From Sulfurimonas sp. (GTDB lineage: Bacteria; Campylobacterota; Campylobacteria; Campylobacterales; Sulfurimonadaceae), in the NCBI RefSeq assembly GCF_028694605.1, contig NZ_JAQVKP010000011.1, positions 33,752 through 97,751 on the forward strand: DNA of 64,000 nt. Reading direction: 5' to 3'. Made by a program: the position numbers and the translations under genes. Shown piece after piece: positions 48,177 through 58,308 of the stretch (position 1 is the stretch's first letter; each line of letters starts with the position of its first letter). A model generated the notes under the pieces. That model saw only the letters and a program-made list of their open reading frames with translations. It did no database searches and was not told where the DNA came from.

Positions 48177-49865
48177 TTATTTTCCCTCTTCTATTTTGTG
48201 CAAGAAAAGTACACTTGTTCCTTTTGCATTGTAGTATATTCCACGTGAAGATTGTCTTGAGATATAAACACCTCTGCCGTTAAAATTTTTTCTATCACGG
48301 AAAATCTTGCTTAGGATCTGTGTATCAAAGCCATCACCTTCATCTCTAATGGTTGTTGTAATGTATCTGCTACCGCTATAGTAAATCGTGCTAACAGAGA
48401 CTTCTATCTTTTTGTTACATGCCTTATCCAGTTTTTCAAGAGTGGTGAAGTAATTATCTTCCTCCATAAGCTTATGCTTTGTTTGTGCATCAACCCCTAG
48501 ATTGCCATGTTCATAAGCATTCATAAAAAGTTCGGTAAAAACAACGCCGGCATTGTAGGCAAGTTTGTAATCGCTTGTAAGAGAGGCCCAAAAATTAACA
48601 TACCAATCATTCGCCTCCTCTACTGCTGCCAAGCTTGTTTCAAAACTTTTATTGACAGTAGCACTAGTGGTGTAGTCAAGCCTATTGATAAAGACAAATG
48701 TCATATCATCCTCCTGCTCTTCTATCTGCCACAGGATTTTTTCACGGAGTTCATCTTTGGAAAAAGAGGACAGAAAGTCTCTTTCCAAGTAGTTTGTGTA
48801 GGGCTTACACCTACCACGCATACTGCTTTCTACAACACCGTCACTATAAAAAAGAAACTTCATCATATTTAAAATATCTAAAGATGAGACATTTGTTTGG
48901 CTGGTGTATTTGCTGAGAGGTGGGTTATTAGATTTAATTTTGACTATTTCGTTTGTATTTGACTGCATAAGCGAAGGCGGCATCGCAAATTTTGCATACT
49001 CCATTGTGAGATTTTTGTAGTCAATAACAACAAAGTCCGCTGCTATCGCCTCCTCATCAAGAAGGATAGGTTTTATATAATCAACTGCCTCATTAACAAC
49101 CTCTTTTAAATCAAACGGTCTAACTCTTTTATCGATGATATGATTAATGTGTGAGGTAAGCAACATCGAAGTTAATGAAGCAGAAAGACCCTTACCCATG
49201 CCATCAATGATAAAATAAAACTGCGTATCTTTATCTATCTCTCTGGCACTATAGGAATCACCGCTTAAGACATCAAGCGGCTTATAAAAAAAATCAATTA
49301 GTACTACAGAGTTGTTTTCATGCATCTGGTAGTAAAAATCATTTCTTAGAATGTTGAGTTCTTTGGCAAATGCCAGTTCCTCTTGAAAAGAGTTGTACTT
49401 CTCTTTTTTTTCAAGTTCTTTGATTTTTTTCTCTCGCTGTTTTTTAAGGTATCTATCTGCCAAAACAATTTTTGCGGCATTTTCAACTGCTTGAATTACC
49501 TCAGATGCTACAATGGGTTTTTTTAAAAAGTTGTTAACGCCTAAGCGGAGTGCTTCGATAATAATATCTGTCTCTTTTATGGCAGTCACAAAAATAATTG
49601 GTACTTCGGTATCTATCCCTTTAATTCGCTTAATCATCTCAATGCCATTGAGATGTGGCATACTATAGTCCGTAATTATGATATCCACTTTATGAAGAGC
49701 AAATTTTTCTATACCCTCTTCGCAATTTGATGCAAAAACAATCTCTTTTACGATATCTTTAAAAATGGAAGCATAAATGAACTGTGCTGCTTCATTTTCT
49801 TCGACACATAAAAGTGTCAAAGAACCGAGATAACCCAATATTGAGGCGTCAATGTCGTTTTGCAT
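48177..49865 (-). CDS. Response regulator with PP2C-type phosphatase and ATPase domains (RsbU/RsbW-like)
   Basis: 562 residues in three parts. A receiver domain (about 15-130) has phosphoacceptor D66 in DIIITDYSMP and a lysine in FLKKPIV; the usual acidic pair is EE (CVEENE). A SpoIIE-type PP2C phosphatase (about 190-390) has SGDSYSAREID and IDGMGKGLSASLTS. A GHKL ATPase (about 400-555) has FTELFMNAYEHG and RDEGDGF. It may both dephosphorylate and phosphorylate a STAS protein. It overlaps the chemoreceptor start by 1 nt. Confidence 0.9.
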   Translation of the reverse strand: MQNDIDASILGYLGSLTLLCVEENEAAQFIYASIFKDIVKEIVFASNCEEGIEKFALHKVDIIITDYSMPHLNGIEMIKRIKGIDTEVPIIFVTAIKETDIIIEALRLGVNNFLKKPIVASEVIQAVENAAKIVLADRYLKKQREKKIKELEKKEKYNSFQEELAFAKELNILRNDFYYQMHENNSVVLIDFFYKPLDVLSGDSYSAREIDKDTQFYFIIDGMGKGLSASLTSMLLTSHINHIIDKRVRPFDLKEVVNEAVDYIKPILLDEEAIAADFVVIDYKNLTMEYAKFAMPPSLMQSNTNEIVKIKSNNPPLSKYTSQTNVSSLDILNMMKFLFYSDGVVESSMRGRCKPYTNYLERDFLSSFSKDELREKILWQIEEQEDDMTFVFINRLDYTTSATVNKSFETSLAAVEEANDWYVNFWASLTSDYKLAYNAGVVFTELFMNAYEHGNLGVDAQTKHKLMEEDNYFTTLEKLDKACNKKIEVSVSTIYYSGSRYITTTIRDEGDGFDTQILSKIFRDRKNFNGRGVYISRQSSRGIYYNAKGTSVLFLHKIEEGK

Positions 49866-51841
49866 TAAATTCTAAATTTGCTCAACTCACTCTGGAGCCT
49901 GTTTGCATCCATTGAGAGCTTTAAAGCTGCTTCATCAACAAGGTTTCGGTGTGCTGTGTTGTTCTTAGAGATTTCAATGATTTCATTCATCTCTTCCATA
50001 AGTTCTTTTGTTTTTGTTGCGATATATGTACTCTGGTGCATCGCATCATTTGATCTTTCTGCCGTTGCGGAGAGGTTGTCTTTTGTCTCTTGGGAAGAAG
50101 TTATAAGCCCTTGCGCCGAACTCGCAATACTTGTCATATTGCGTGATGTTTTTGCAGTCTCTTCTGCAATCTCAATAACGTTTTGTGTGATAAGATTAAC
50201 ATTTGCGCTTATCTCACTTAAGCTTCTTTGTGTTCTCTCTGCCAGTTTGCGCACTTCATCCGCAACAACTGCAAATCCGCGCCCATGCTCCCCTGCACGT
50301 GCCGCTTCTATGGCTGCATTGAGTGCTAAAAGGTTAGTCTGGTCTGCAATATCTGAGATAATGGCTAAAACATCTTTTATGTTTTTTGCTTGTTCCGTAA
50401 GCGATGAGACTTTGTGTGCCAACTCTTGTTGATTTTGGCTTCCCTCGTCAATAGCCCGCACAACCATATCCAACTCATCTATAAAGCTATCCAAAACATT
50501 AAATGTTTTATTTAAATCTTCCGTAATGGTGATAGACGACTCCTCTATTGCATCAAGACGCCCTCCGACCTCAGTTACAAGCAAATTGATATTGCCGATT
50601 TTTTTATCTGCAACTTTGCCGTTTTGAGTAAGCTGTTCGACAATGCCGCTGAGTATCTTGCTCTCTTTTGATGTTGTTGTGGAGACATCTTTTGCTTGAT
50701 ATACACTCTCTTTAAAAGCCACTATCATTGTGTGGAGCGCTCTTGAGATTTGAGAAATCTCATCTTTGCCTTCAACAATGATATCGCATGTCAAATCAAG
50801 GTTGCTTGAGACACAGCCAATCTTATCTAAAGAACTTCTCACGCTTGTGTTAACACCCCTGCTGATAATGAAGATGATAACAAAAATAGCAATAGCAAAT
50901 GCGGTGTAGCTTCCAAGTGATACAACAGCCGTAGTAATAGAAACGCTTTTAAGTCTCTCTAGCAGTTGTGTATTTTGCTCTGCTAACGTATCATCTATCT
51001 CTTTTAAAATATCAATCTTTTTAGTTATTGTCTTAAACCAAACAACACTATCTATACCAAAGTCACCTTCCAAAGCTTTTGCTCTTGCAATATCTCTCAT
51101 TTTGTTAACTTCGGCGATGACCGGAGCCTCTATCTTTGTTTTGTAAAGATTTTTAGACTCTTCGGTTGCCATTGCTAAAAAAGCATCCATATAAGCGTTT
51201 TGTTCTGCTATAAGTGTAATCCATTTTGCAAAAACACCCTCTCCAAATTTACCTGCTCCAAATGTAGCACTCATAACAGCACGCTCGATCCCTGCACGCT
51301 CTTTTGATTTGAGAAAGTTACTATATGCATCAAGCGCCTTAATAAGTTCCGGAGCAGTCGCTATCTTTGCGCTGAGCGAGACAATGTTTAAGATTTTTGT
51401 ATTCATGTCGGTATAGTATGCCACACTATCTTTTGTGCTGATAGAGAGTGCATCTACTTGCGAGCGAATGGTGTTGATTTTCTCCATATCTGCCTGAAAT
51501 GCAACGATTTGACTTTTAAGCTCTGTAGATAAACGTGTCAAATCAAGCGTAGCAATATACTCTTTAAGTGCTTCGTACTCTTTTGCGGTAGCCTCTCTTT
51601 GCTTTGGCAAGATATCGCCAAACTGTTTTCCGCCGGAACCCAGAAAGCCGGCACTTGCCCCACGTTCCTTTTGTGTCTCATGGATAACAAGACTTAACTT
51701 TTGAGAGAGAACATTGAGTTCTTGAGAACGTGTAATGGTCGTTTTGTCCTCTGCAGCCTTAAATGTCGCTAAAACAATGATAATCAGCGCAAAAGATACA
51801 ACGATAGCCGTAATTAGATTGAGTTTATACTTGATAGTCAT
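49865..51841 (-). CDS. Methyl-accepting chemotaxis protein with NIT sensor domain
   Basis: A 658-residue receptor: TM1 (about 9-27), periplasmic NIT domain (about 45-280) with the motif [22 protein letters not shown]2 (about 305-330), HAMP, and the hairpin [23 protein letters not shown] domains respond to nitrate or nitrite in characterised proteins. It overlaps both neighbours (4 nt with STAS, 1 nt with the phosphatase), so the three proteins are made together. Confidence 0.92.
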   Translation of the reverse strand: MTIKYKLNLITAIVVSFALIIIVLATFKAAEDKTTITRSQELNVLSQKLSLVIHETQKERGASAGFLGSGGKQFGDILPKQREATAKEYEALKEYIATLDLTRLSTELKSQIVAFQADMEKINTIRSQVDALSISTKDSVAYYTDMNTKILNIVSLSAKIATAPELIKALDAYSNFLKSKERAGIERAVMSATFGAGKFGEGVFAKWITLIAEQNAYMDAFLAMATEESKNLYKTKIEAPVIAEVNKMRDIARAKALEGDFGIDSVVWFKTITKKIDILKEIDDTLAEQNTQLLERLKSVSITTAVVSLGSYTAFAIAIFVIIFIISRGVNTSVRSSLDKIGCVSSNLDLTCDIIVEGKDEISQISRALHTMIVAFKESVYQAKDVSTTTSKESKILSGIVEQLTQNGKVADKKIGNINLLVTEVGGRLDAIEESSITITEDLNKTFNVLDSFIDELDMVVRAIDEGSQNQQELAHKVSSLTEQAKNIKDVLAIISDIADQTNLLALNAAIEAARAGEHGRGFAVVADEVRKLAERTQRSLSEISANVNLITQNVIEIAEETAKTSRNMTSIASSAQGLITSSQETKDNLSATAERSNDAMHQSTYIATKTKELMEEMNEIIEISKNNTAHRNLVDEAALKLSMDANRLQSELSKFRI

Positions 51842-52131
51842 AGCATACTCCTATATGCTTTAAAAGTAGAAACAAGATTTAAATCATCTAAGAGATTGAA
51901 AAGCTCCTCGTTGCCAACAATAAGGCGCACATCCACCTTGTCTTTTAAAACAAGCTTGTTAAGATAACCGATTACGGAAGAAGTTATCGAAAGAGAATCA
52001 ACAATGTTGATAGTAACCAACTTATGTGTCGCAACAACTCCATCTACGGTTTGTTTGATGCTTTGAAAGTCTGCAATCGTTTTTATATTTCCAGTAATCG
52101 TAACAATTCCTGATGAGGATTTTATTTCCAT
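51838..52131 (-). CDS. STAS-domain (anti-sigma factor antagonist-like) protein
   Basis: A 97-residue single STAS domain ([20 protein letters not shown]; the [16 protein letters not shown] segment contains candidate phospho-serines). Such proteins are switched by RsbW-type kinases and RsbU-type phosphatases, both present as domains of the operon's third protein. Confidence 0.88.
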   Translation of the reverse strand: MEIKSSSGIVTITGNIKTIADFQSIKQTVDGVVATHKLVTINIVDSLSITSSVIGYLNKLVLKDKVDVRLIVGNEELFNLLDDLNLVSTFKAYRSML

Positions 52132-52150
52132 GTGTACCCACTTTTTTTGA

Positions 52151-52156
52151 ATTATA
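52151..52156 (-). promoter_or_regulatory. -10 box of the STAS operon
   Basis: Minus strand GAATTATAATTC, palindromic, TATAAT 19 nt before the STAS start. Confidence 0.55.
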
Positions 52157-52202
52157 ATTCTCTCTGATTATATATATAAGTCTATACTTAAAAGTATTAA
52201 AC

Positions 52203-53390
52203 TTAACTAAAACGGTTTAAGATAGAATCCATCCACTCTTTCATCTTTTTCTCGTAACCGCTCTCTTTTAGCGTAATAAATTTGAGCGGTTCTGAAAGGT
52301 ATGTCTGTTTTACATAGCCGCCAAAATCATGCGGGTAAAGGTAGCCTTCATGATTTTGCCTGATATGCTTTGGGATTTCTAGCATTACCCCGTTTTGAAC
52401 GGCGCGCATGGCTTCATTGATGGCGGTATAAGAGGAGTTGGATTTTGGAGAGGCGCAGAGATAGACAACGGCTTGAGCAAGGATGATGCGGGCTTCCGGG
52501 TAGCCTATCTTTGCGACACTTGTCATCGCACTTGTAGCAAGAGTAAGTGCCTGAGGGTTGGCGTTGCCCACATCTTCACTTGCGAGGATGACAAGCCTTC
52601 TTGCTATAAACTCCGCACTCTCTCCGCCTTCAATGAGACGTGCAAGATAGTAGATGGCGGCATCCATGTCGGAGCCGCGAATCGACTTTATCATCGCACT
52701 TGTAAGGTCGTAATGCACTCCTGCTTCACTGCTTCCCGCACTCAGCGCATTTGGTCTTAGCGACTTTAGGAGGGCAAGCGTGATGTGTGTATCTATATTT
52801 GAAGCAAACTCAAGAAGCTTAAGCATTGCTCTTGCATCGCCGCCGCTGCTAAGAATGAGATACTCTGCCGCATCCTTGTCACACACAAGAGAACTCTCAG
52901 ATAAAGCCTTTGCAAGAAGCTTTTCAAGCGATTCATTTGAGATAGCGTAGAGTTCAAAAAGCATGGAGCGGGAACGGATGGCAGATGTGAGCGAGAAAAA
53001 TGGGTTTTCGGTGGATGCGCCGATGATAAGAGCAGAGTTGTTCTCCATGACGGGAAGCAAAACCTCTTGCTGATTTTTTGCCAAGCGGTGTACTTCATCT
53101 ATAAATAGAAGCGGCTTTTGGAGTGTATTTTTGTAGCGCTCAAAGATTTTGCGCAAATCCTCTATCTTAATGCTTGTTGCATTGAACTCATAAAACGGAA
53201 GTTTCATAGTTGTAGCGATGATGCGTGCAAGTGAGGTTTTGCCGCATCCCGATGGTCCAAAGAAAAAAGCGTGTCCCAAAGCCTCTTTTTCACAAAGCAC
53301 TCTCAATGGGGCGGCGGGCGCACTCAAATGCTCTTGCCCAACCATTGCATCAAAAGATTTTGGACGTAAAAGATGGGTAAAATCAGCCAA
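52203..53390 (-). CDS. rarA: Replication-associated recombination protein RarA/MgsA
   Basis: An AAA+ ATPase that acts at stalled forks. 395 residues with FFGPSGCGKTSLAR (Walker A, 45-52), Walker B FIDEVHRL, sensor 1 GASTENPFF, and the C-terminal tetramerisation domain (HDFGGYVKQTYLS). It starts at TTG 53390, with AGAGG about 6 nt ahead, overlapping the region of the rluB stop. Confidence 0.93.
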   Translation of the reverse strand: MADFTHLLRPKSFDAMVGQEHLSAPAAPLRVLCEKEALGHAFFFGPSGCGKTSLARIIATTMKLPFYEFNATSIKIEDLRKIFERYKNTLQKPLLFIDEVHRLAKNQQEVLLPVMENNSALIIGASTENPFFSLTSAIRSRSMLFELYAISNESLEKLLAKALSESSLVCDKDAAEYLILSSGGDARAMLKLLEFASNIDTHITLALLKSLRPNALSAGSSEAGVHYDLTSAMIKSIRGSDMDAAIYYLARLIEGGESAEFIARRLVILASEDVGNANPQALTLATSAMTSVAKIGYPEARIILAQAVVYLCASPKSNSSYTAINEAMRAVQNGVMLEIPKHIRQNHEGYLYPHDFGGYVKQTYLSEPLKFITLKESGYEKKMKEWMDSILNRFS

Positions 53391-53392
53391 AA

Positions 53393-54325
53393 TCAGCCTC
53401 TCTTTTTCTCTTTAAACACCGGCTTTTTTGCAGTTTTACGAGGCTCTTTTGTATGCTCTTTTTTAAAATCTTTCCTGGACTCTTTTTTTGGTGTACCCTC
53501 TTTTTTTGAAGGCGCTATTTGGCTCTCTTTTGAAGGACGCGGTTTTTTTGTCTCTTTGCTCTGCTCTTTTTGTTCCTCTTTTAGAAACTTTGCGAGTGCG
53601 GAGTATTCGCTGCGGGTTAAAAAGCGTACTTTGCTCTCTGGGAGGTTATTAAGCTCTATCTCTGCAAAACTTACCCTCTTTAAGTCAACAACTTCTGCTT
53701 TGAAATGGGCAAAAAAGCGTCTAAGTTCACGGTTTTGCCCCTCGCTGATAGCCACTTTGAGCGTGGAGTAGTTGGGTTGGTTTTTTTGGATTTTGTAACC
53801 GATAAAGGGTTTAAACTCCATCTGCGTTATCTTTGAGTGGCTATGCCCGCCTGCCGTTGCGTCTTCCAGCACCATGCCGCCTAGCATCGCTGCTTCCATC
53901 TCTGGTGTAATTTCACCTCTGATTTTGATTTTGTAGATACGCTCTAGGTCTGACTCCATCAGTGCGGATGCAACCCTTGAGGTGTCTGTAAGCAGCAATA
54001 ATCCCTCAGAAGCAAAGTCAAGTCTGCCCACAGGGATGTAGTGTTTGTACTCTTTTGGAAGCGTGTCATAGATGGTGCGTCTGCCTTTTGGGTCGCTTTT
54101 TGTAACAAGTTCGCCTTTTGGTTTGTTATAGACGATTACGGTATATTTGTCACGAGGCGAAACTTGCTTGCCGCTGACATAGACCTCTGAAACACCCTCA
54201 ATGACATCGGTAGCCGGATTTGTTTGAATCTCGCCGTCCACTCTTACATAGCCGGCTTGAATAGCCTTGTCCGCCTCTCTTCTTGAGTAGCTTGCGTGAT
54301 GTGCGATATATTTGTTAAGTCTCAT
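53393..54325 (-). CDS. rluB: RsuA/RluB-family pseudouridine synthase with charged tail
   Basis: An S4 RNA-binding domain (1-60, MRLNKYIAHHASYSRREADK) and the catalytic domain with D103 in GRLDFASEGLLLLTD. The last ~70 residues (250-310) are a Lys/Glu/Arg/Ser-rich unstructured tail (KEHTKEPRKTAKKPVFKEKK). Acts on rRNA; whether it is RluB, RluE or RsuA cannot be fixed by eye. Overlaps kdsD by 4 nt. Confidence 0.9.
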   Translation of the reverse strand: MRLNKYIAHHASYSRREADKAIQAGYVRVDGEIQTNPATDVIEGVSEVYVSGKQVSPRDKYTVIVYNKPKGELVTKSDPKGRRTIYDTLPKEYKHYIPVGRLDFASEGLLLLTDTSRVASALMESDLERIYKIKIRGEITPEMEAAMLGGMVLEDATAGGHSHSKITQMEFKPFIGYKIQKNQPNYSTLKVAISEGQNRELRRFFAHFKAEVVDLKRVSFAEIELNNLPESKVRFLTRSEYSALAKFLKEEQKEQSKETKKPRPSKESQIAPSKKEGTPKKESRKDFKKEHTKEPRKTAKKPVFKEKKRG

Positions 54326-55284
54326 GAGATTCCTTTTTCTATGAGTGTATGGATATGAAGCACTCCCTGCACTCTTTTTTGGCTATCGGTAACTACTAAA
54401 AGCTGTATCTTTTTCTCCTCTATCATCACAAGTGCTTCACTTGCAAGGAGGTTTTCATCTGCTATGGTTTTTGGGCTTAGCGTAGCATACTTCAAAACGC
54501 TCTCTTCAAGTGAAAAATCCTCACTCATCAAAGCTCTTCTGATATCGCCGTCACTCACAAGCGCTAAAAGTCTCTCGTCTTCATCAACAACCAGAACAGT
54601 TCCGATTCTCCCCTCGCTTATCTTGACGATGGCATCTTTGACTTTTGTCTGCGCACCAATAAGTGGCAAATCTTTTGTGCGCATCAAATCTTTAACCTTT
54701 ACAAAGAGTTTTTTACCCAAAGCTCCCCCCGGATGAAAGGAGGCAAAATCACTTTTTTGAAAGTTTTTTGCTCTCATAAGGCACACCGCAAGTGCATCAC
54801 CGAGGGCAAGCGTGAGTGTGGTAGAACTTGTAGGGGCGATGTTGAGCGGACATGCCTCTTTTTGGACGACTACATCTATGACCAAATCACTGTAGCTCCC
54901 AAGCGTAGATGTTTTGTCCCGTGTCATACCGATAATAGGCGTGCCAAATCTTTTGATATGCGGCAAAATGGAACTAAGCTCCTCACTCTCTCCGCTGTAG
55001 CTGATGGCAAGAACCACATCCTCTTTGCCAATCATCCCAAGGTCGCCATGAAGTGCTTCTGTTGGATGAAGAAAAAAGCTGGGTGTTCCCGTAGAGGCAA
55101 AAGTAGCTGCCATCTTAGCACCGATAAGTCCGGATTTGCCCACGCCTGTCACGATAAGTTTGCCTTTGCATGCGAGAACCATCTCTACGGCTTTGTCAAA
55201 AACATCGTCAATGTTTTTTGCACTATCAAGGAGAGTTTGCGCTTCTATCTGTAGGGTTTGTTGTGCGATTTCTTTGTAATTCAT
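54322..55284 (-). CDS. kdsD: D-arabinose 5-phosphate isomerase (KpsF/GutQ family)
   Basis: Makes arabinose-5-phosphate for Kdo and lipopolysaccharide. 320 residues: SIS domain (about 40-175; GVGKSGLIGAKMAATFASTG and LHGDLGMIGKEDVVLAISYS) and two CBS domains. The -10 TATAAT at 55291-55296 is 6 nt before the ATG, so the message may be leaderless. Confidence 0.93.
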   Translation of the reverse strand: MNYKEIAQQTLQIEAQTLLDSAKNIDDVFDKAVEMVLACKGKLIVTGVGKSGLIGAKMAATFASTGTPSFFLHPTEALHGDLGMIGKEDVVLAISYSGESEELSSILPHIKRFGTPIIGMTRDKTSTLGSYSDLVIDVVVQKEACPLNIAPTSSTTLTLALGDALAVCLMRAKNFQKSDFASFHPGGALGKKLFVKVKDLMRTKDLPLIGAQTKVKDAIVKISEGRIGTVLVVDEDERLLALVSDGDIRRALMSEDFSLEESVLKYATLSPKTIADENLLASEALVMIEEKKIQLLVVTDSQKRVQGVLHIHTLIEKGIS

Positions 55285-55290
55285 GGTGCA

Positions 55291-55313
55291 ATTATACCCT
55301 CTTTGGGTATAAT
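55291..55313. promoter_or_regulatory. Palindromic divergent -10 promoter pair
   Basis: ATTATACCC/GGGTATAAT is a perfect 9-bp inverted repeat with a 5-nt spacer. Each arm is a -10 hexamer: TATAAT on the minus strand (55291-55296) for kdsD and on the plus strand (55308-55313) for the ATPase gene. Confidence 0.7.
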
Positions 55314-55341
55314 AATCGCTAGATTTTTTAAAGGAAAAAGT

Positions 55342-56076
55342 ATGAGAGATAGACTCGGAAAATACGTAAGCAGTATCAGCACACTCAAACTTGAAGAGCG
55401 GTCGCTTTATTATAATACGCTGATTTTAGCGGAGGAAGGTGCAGGAAAGACCAATTTGGCGTGTCGCATACGTAACTACGTCATTGATAACAATGTTGCA
55501 ACTTTGTATCTTGACTTCTCCAACTCGGATGAGCATGACATAGAACTACGCTACAAAGATGAGCATTTTAACTATATAAGATTTGATGAAAGTGATGAGT
55601 TTCAAGAGAATTTTAACGCTCTCGTAGAGGCAAAAAAGCATATCTATATGGCAGTTGACCCGAACTTTTTCTCTAACAAAAAAGATATTACCAGTAAACT
55701 TACCCTTACATTGCAACATAAAGGGCTGTTGGCAAACTACTACTACTTTTTCCACGATATTGAAAATCTCAACGGTTTTTACACAAAATTTGAAGACTTT
55801 TTGCTCTATATGCTTAACTTCTTAAATCTTAAAAAATATGGGCTTACTTTCTTGGCACAGCCGCACTCTACATTTGAAAATCCGCAGATAAAGCTTCTTT
55901 TTACATTCTTGTATGTCGGGAAATGCTCTAATTTGGAGTATTTCAACACGTCAAGTCTTAAAAAGATGCCAAAAAACCGCTTTTTTTATCAGTACAGAAC
56001 AAACTACCAAACACTTTTGTTTAACGATATAAAAAGTAATGTTGTTGAGATTGACGAATATACATTTGACGTGTAA
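55342..56076 (+). CDS. P-loop ATPase, hypothetical
   Basis: A 244-residue protein with Walker A AEEGAGKTNLAC. A Walker-B-like YLDFSN comes at strand 3. The remainder (FTFLYVGKCSNLEYF, KNRFFYQYRTNYQTLLFND) has no family I recognise. It may be a HerA/VirB4-like or other AAA-type ATPase. AAAGGA precedes the ATG at 55342. The next gene begins 2 nt after its stop. Confidence 0.75.
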   Translation: MRDRLGKYVSSISTLKLEERSLYYNTLILAEEGAGKTNLACRIRNYVIDNNVATLYLDFSNSDEHDIELRYKDEHFNYIRFDESDEFQENFNALVEAKKHIYMAVDPNFFSNKKDITSKLTLTLQHKGLLANYYYFFHDIENLNGFYTKFEDFLLYMLNFLNLKKYGLTFLAQPHSTFENPQIKLLFTFLYVGKCSNLEYFNTSSLKKMPKNRFFYQYRTNYQTLLFNDIKSNVVEIDEYTFDV

Positions 56077-56078
56077 CA

Positions 56079-57449
56079 ATGCAAAAGTTGTTTGATGAGG
56101 TTGCATCTTTAGATAAAAGGTGTTATGAGGAGTTTTTTTTAAGCGAAGATATCTTGATGGAGCATGCCGCAGAGGGTATGGCTGAGTATATTCGTAACAA
56201 TTTTAACAAAAATGCAAAAATCATCATAGTGTGTGGCAGCGGCAATAACGGAGCCGACGGCATAGCACTTGGAAGGCTTTTGCACGGTACCTATGATGCC
56301 TCACTTCTCATTCTCAAAAAACCATCATCGCCAATGGCAATTTTGCAACAAAAAAGAGCAAAAAGCGTAGGTGTAAAAGAGATAGAAAAACTAGAGCATT
56401 GTGATGTTTTGGTCGATGCCATTGTGGGAACGGGCTTTATCGGTACGTTTAATGCCGAACTACAAAATGTGCTAGAGCAGATGAATGCACAAGAAGCCTT
56501 TAAAATAGCATGTGATGTACCGTCCGGTTACCTTTTTTGTGCAGATGTCACGCTCACAATGGGTGCATTAAAAAAAAGAATGTTTTTAGACAGCGCAAAA
56601 GAGTTTGTAGGCGATATAAAAGTTCTTGACTTGGGCGTCAGTAGAGATGTTTATGAAAAGCCGAGTGGGTGGAACTTGCTGGATTTGCAAGATTTGAAGC
56701 TTCCCCACAGAACAAAAAAAGACTCTCATAAAGGGTGTTACGGGCATTTGGCGTTGGCACTCGGAGAAAAAAGCGGAGCAAGTATCATGAGTGCTTTATC
56801 GGCGTTGCGCTTTGGTGCAGGACTTGTAACTTTGGTCGGATATGAAGTCATTCAAATCCCGCATCAGCTTATGTACTCTCATGAAGTACCAGCAAATGCG
56901 ACTGCATTAGCTCTTGGCATGGGACTTGGAGCCGAGTTTAGCCAGATAGAGCTAGATACATTTTTGGACAACTCTCTGCCGCTTGTCGCCGATGCAGACA
57001 TACTCTCTTTGCCTGTTATTTTAGATATTTTAAAGCGGGATAACGTCATTGTAACCCCGCACGCAAAAGAATTTGTCGCGCTTTTAAAGATAACAAATGT
57101 GGCTAACATTACCACCGAGGAGCTGCAAAAAGAGCGGTTTAAATATGCAGAGCTTTTTTGCAAAACCTTCCCAAATATCACACTGCTCTTAAAAGGGGCA
57201 AACGTTATCATCGGGCAAGACGAGAGATTTTATATCAACCCGCACGGAACACCCGCCCTTGCCAAAGGCGGCAGCGGTGATGTTTTAAGCGGTCTTGTCG
57301 GCGCACTTTTGGCACAAGGACGCACCCCGCTAGAAGCCGCAATCAACGGTTCATTAACACACGCTAAACTTGCACTAAATTACAATGGCGCAGATTTTTC
57401 ACTCACGCCTGATGATTTGATAAACGAAATAAGCAGATTGGAGAAATAA
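56079..57449 (+). CDS. nnr: Bifunctional NAD(P)H-hydrate epimerase/dehydratase
   Basis: Repairs damaged NAD(P)HX. The N-terminal YjeF epimerase domain (about 1-195, VCGSGNNGADGIALGR) is followed by the ribokinase-like dehydratase (about 205-456, KKDSHKGCYGHLALALGE and PALAKGGSGDVLSGLVGALL). Full length at 456. It is followed at once by thiG. Confidence 0.93.
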   Translation: MQKLFDEVASLDKRCYEEFFLSEDILMEHAAEGMAEYIRNNFNKNAKIIIVCGSGNNGADGIALGRLLHGTYDASLLILKKPSSPMAILQQKRAKSVGVKEIEKLEHCDVLVDAIVGTGFIGTFNAELQNVLEQMNAQEAFKIACDVPSGYLFCADVTLTMGALKKRMFLDSAKEFVGDIKVLDLGVSRDVYEKPSGWNLLDLQDLKLPHRTKKDSHKGCYGHLALALGEKSGASIMSALSALRFGAGLVTLVGYEVIQIPHQLMYSHEVPANATALALGMGLGAEFSQIELDTFLDNSLPLVADADILSLPVILDILKRDNVIVTPHAKEFVALLKITNVANITTEELQKERFKYAELFCKTFPNITLLLKGANVIIGQDERFYINPHGTPALAKGGSGDVLSGLVGALLAQGRTPLEAAINGSLTHAKLALNYNGADFSLTPDDLINEISRLEK

Positions 57450-58229
57450 ATGAAAGAGACACTAAAAATAGGAAAATATGAGTTAAACAGTCGCTTAATC
57501 GTTGGGAGCGGGAAGTACAAAGATTTTCAAACAACCAAAGAGGCTACTCTTGCCAGCGGGAGTGAGCTTATCACCGTTGCGGTACGCCGTCTAAACATCA
57601 CAGACCCTAGCAAAGAGAATTTGCGTGATACGTTTGCAGGTACAAATGTGAAGTTTTTACCAAACTCCGCAGGATGCATAACGGCAGAAGAAGCAATAAC
57701 CACTTTTAGGCTTACTCGTGAGGCGACTGGGATTGACCTTATCAAGCTTGAAGTTATAGGCGATACGCAAAAGACACTTTATCCGGATGTATTAGAAACC
57801 ATCAAAGCGTGTCAAATACTCGCAAAAGAGGGCTTTACTATTATGGCATACACATCAGATGACCCAATCATGGCAAAACGCCTTGAAGATGCAGGTGCGC
57901 ATGCCATCATGCCTCTGGCTGCACCAATCGGGAGCGGTCTTGGGATACAAAATCCTTACAACATCGTCTTTATCCGCGAGGCGGTAAGTGTTCCTGTTAT
58001 CGTTGATGCGGGCATAGGATGTGCGAGTGATGCGGCGTATGCGATGGAGCTTGGAGCCGAGGGCGTACTTACAAACACTGCCATTGCCGGAGCGCAAAAC
58101 CCTATAATGATGGCGGAGGCGATGAAACACGCTGTTATCGCAGGTCGTATGAGCTACCTTTCAGGACGCATAGCAAAAAGACCTTACGCAACCGCTTCAA
58201 GCCCTGTAAACGGACTTATTCAGTTCTAA
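57450..58229 (+). CDS. thiG: Thiazole synthase
   Basis: Forms the thiazole of thiamine from 1-deoxy-xylulose 5-phosphate. 259 residues with Schiff-base K99 in [11 protein letters not shown] and phosphate-binding segments [11 protein letters not shown] and [14 protein letters not shown] site in the end of nnr. thiS, thiH and thiF are not next to it. Confidence 0.96.
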   Translation: MKETLKIGKYELNSRLIVGSGKYKDFQTTKEATLASGSELITVAVRRLNITDPSKENLRDTFAGTNVKFLPNSAGCITAEEAITTFRLTREATGIDLIKLEVIGDTQKTLYPDVLETIKACQILAKEGFTIMAYTSDDPIMAKRLEDAGAHAIMPLAAPIGSGLGIQNPYNIVFIREAVSVPVIVDAGIGCASDAAYAMELGAEGVLTNTAIAGAQNPIMMAEAMKHAVIAGRMSYLSGRIAKRPYATASSPVNGLIQF

Positions 58230-58288
58230 AACACAAAAGAGCATCTGTCTCTGCCGCTCTCTTTGGCGCGGTAGAGTTGCTCATCCGC
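58226..58288 (-). pseudogene. C-terminal relic of a GGDEF (diguanylate cyclase) gene
   Basis: Minus frame [20 protein letters not shown] then TAG, the usual C-terminal end of GGDEF domains (ADxALYxAKxxGRNR). In-frame stop codons lie just upstream, so only about 20 codons remain. It borders the thiG stop. Confidence 0.75.
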
Positions 58289-58308
58289 CTACTAACTTTA
58301 AATACGTG

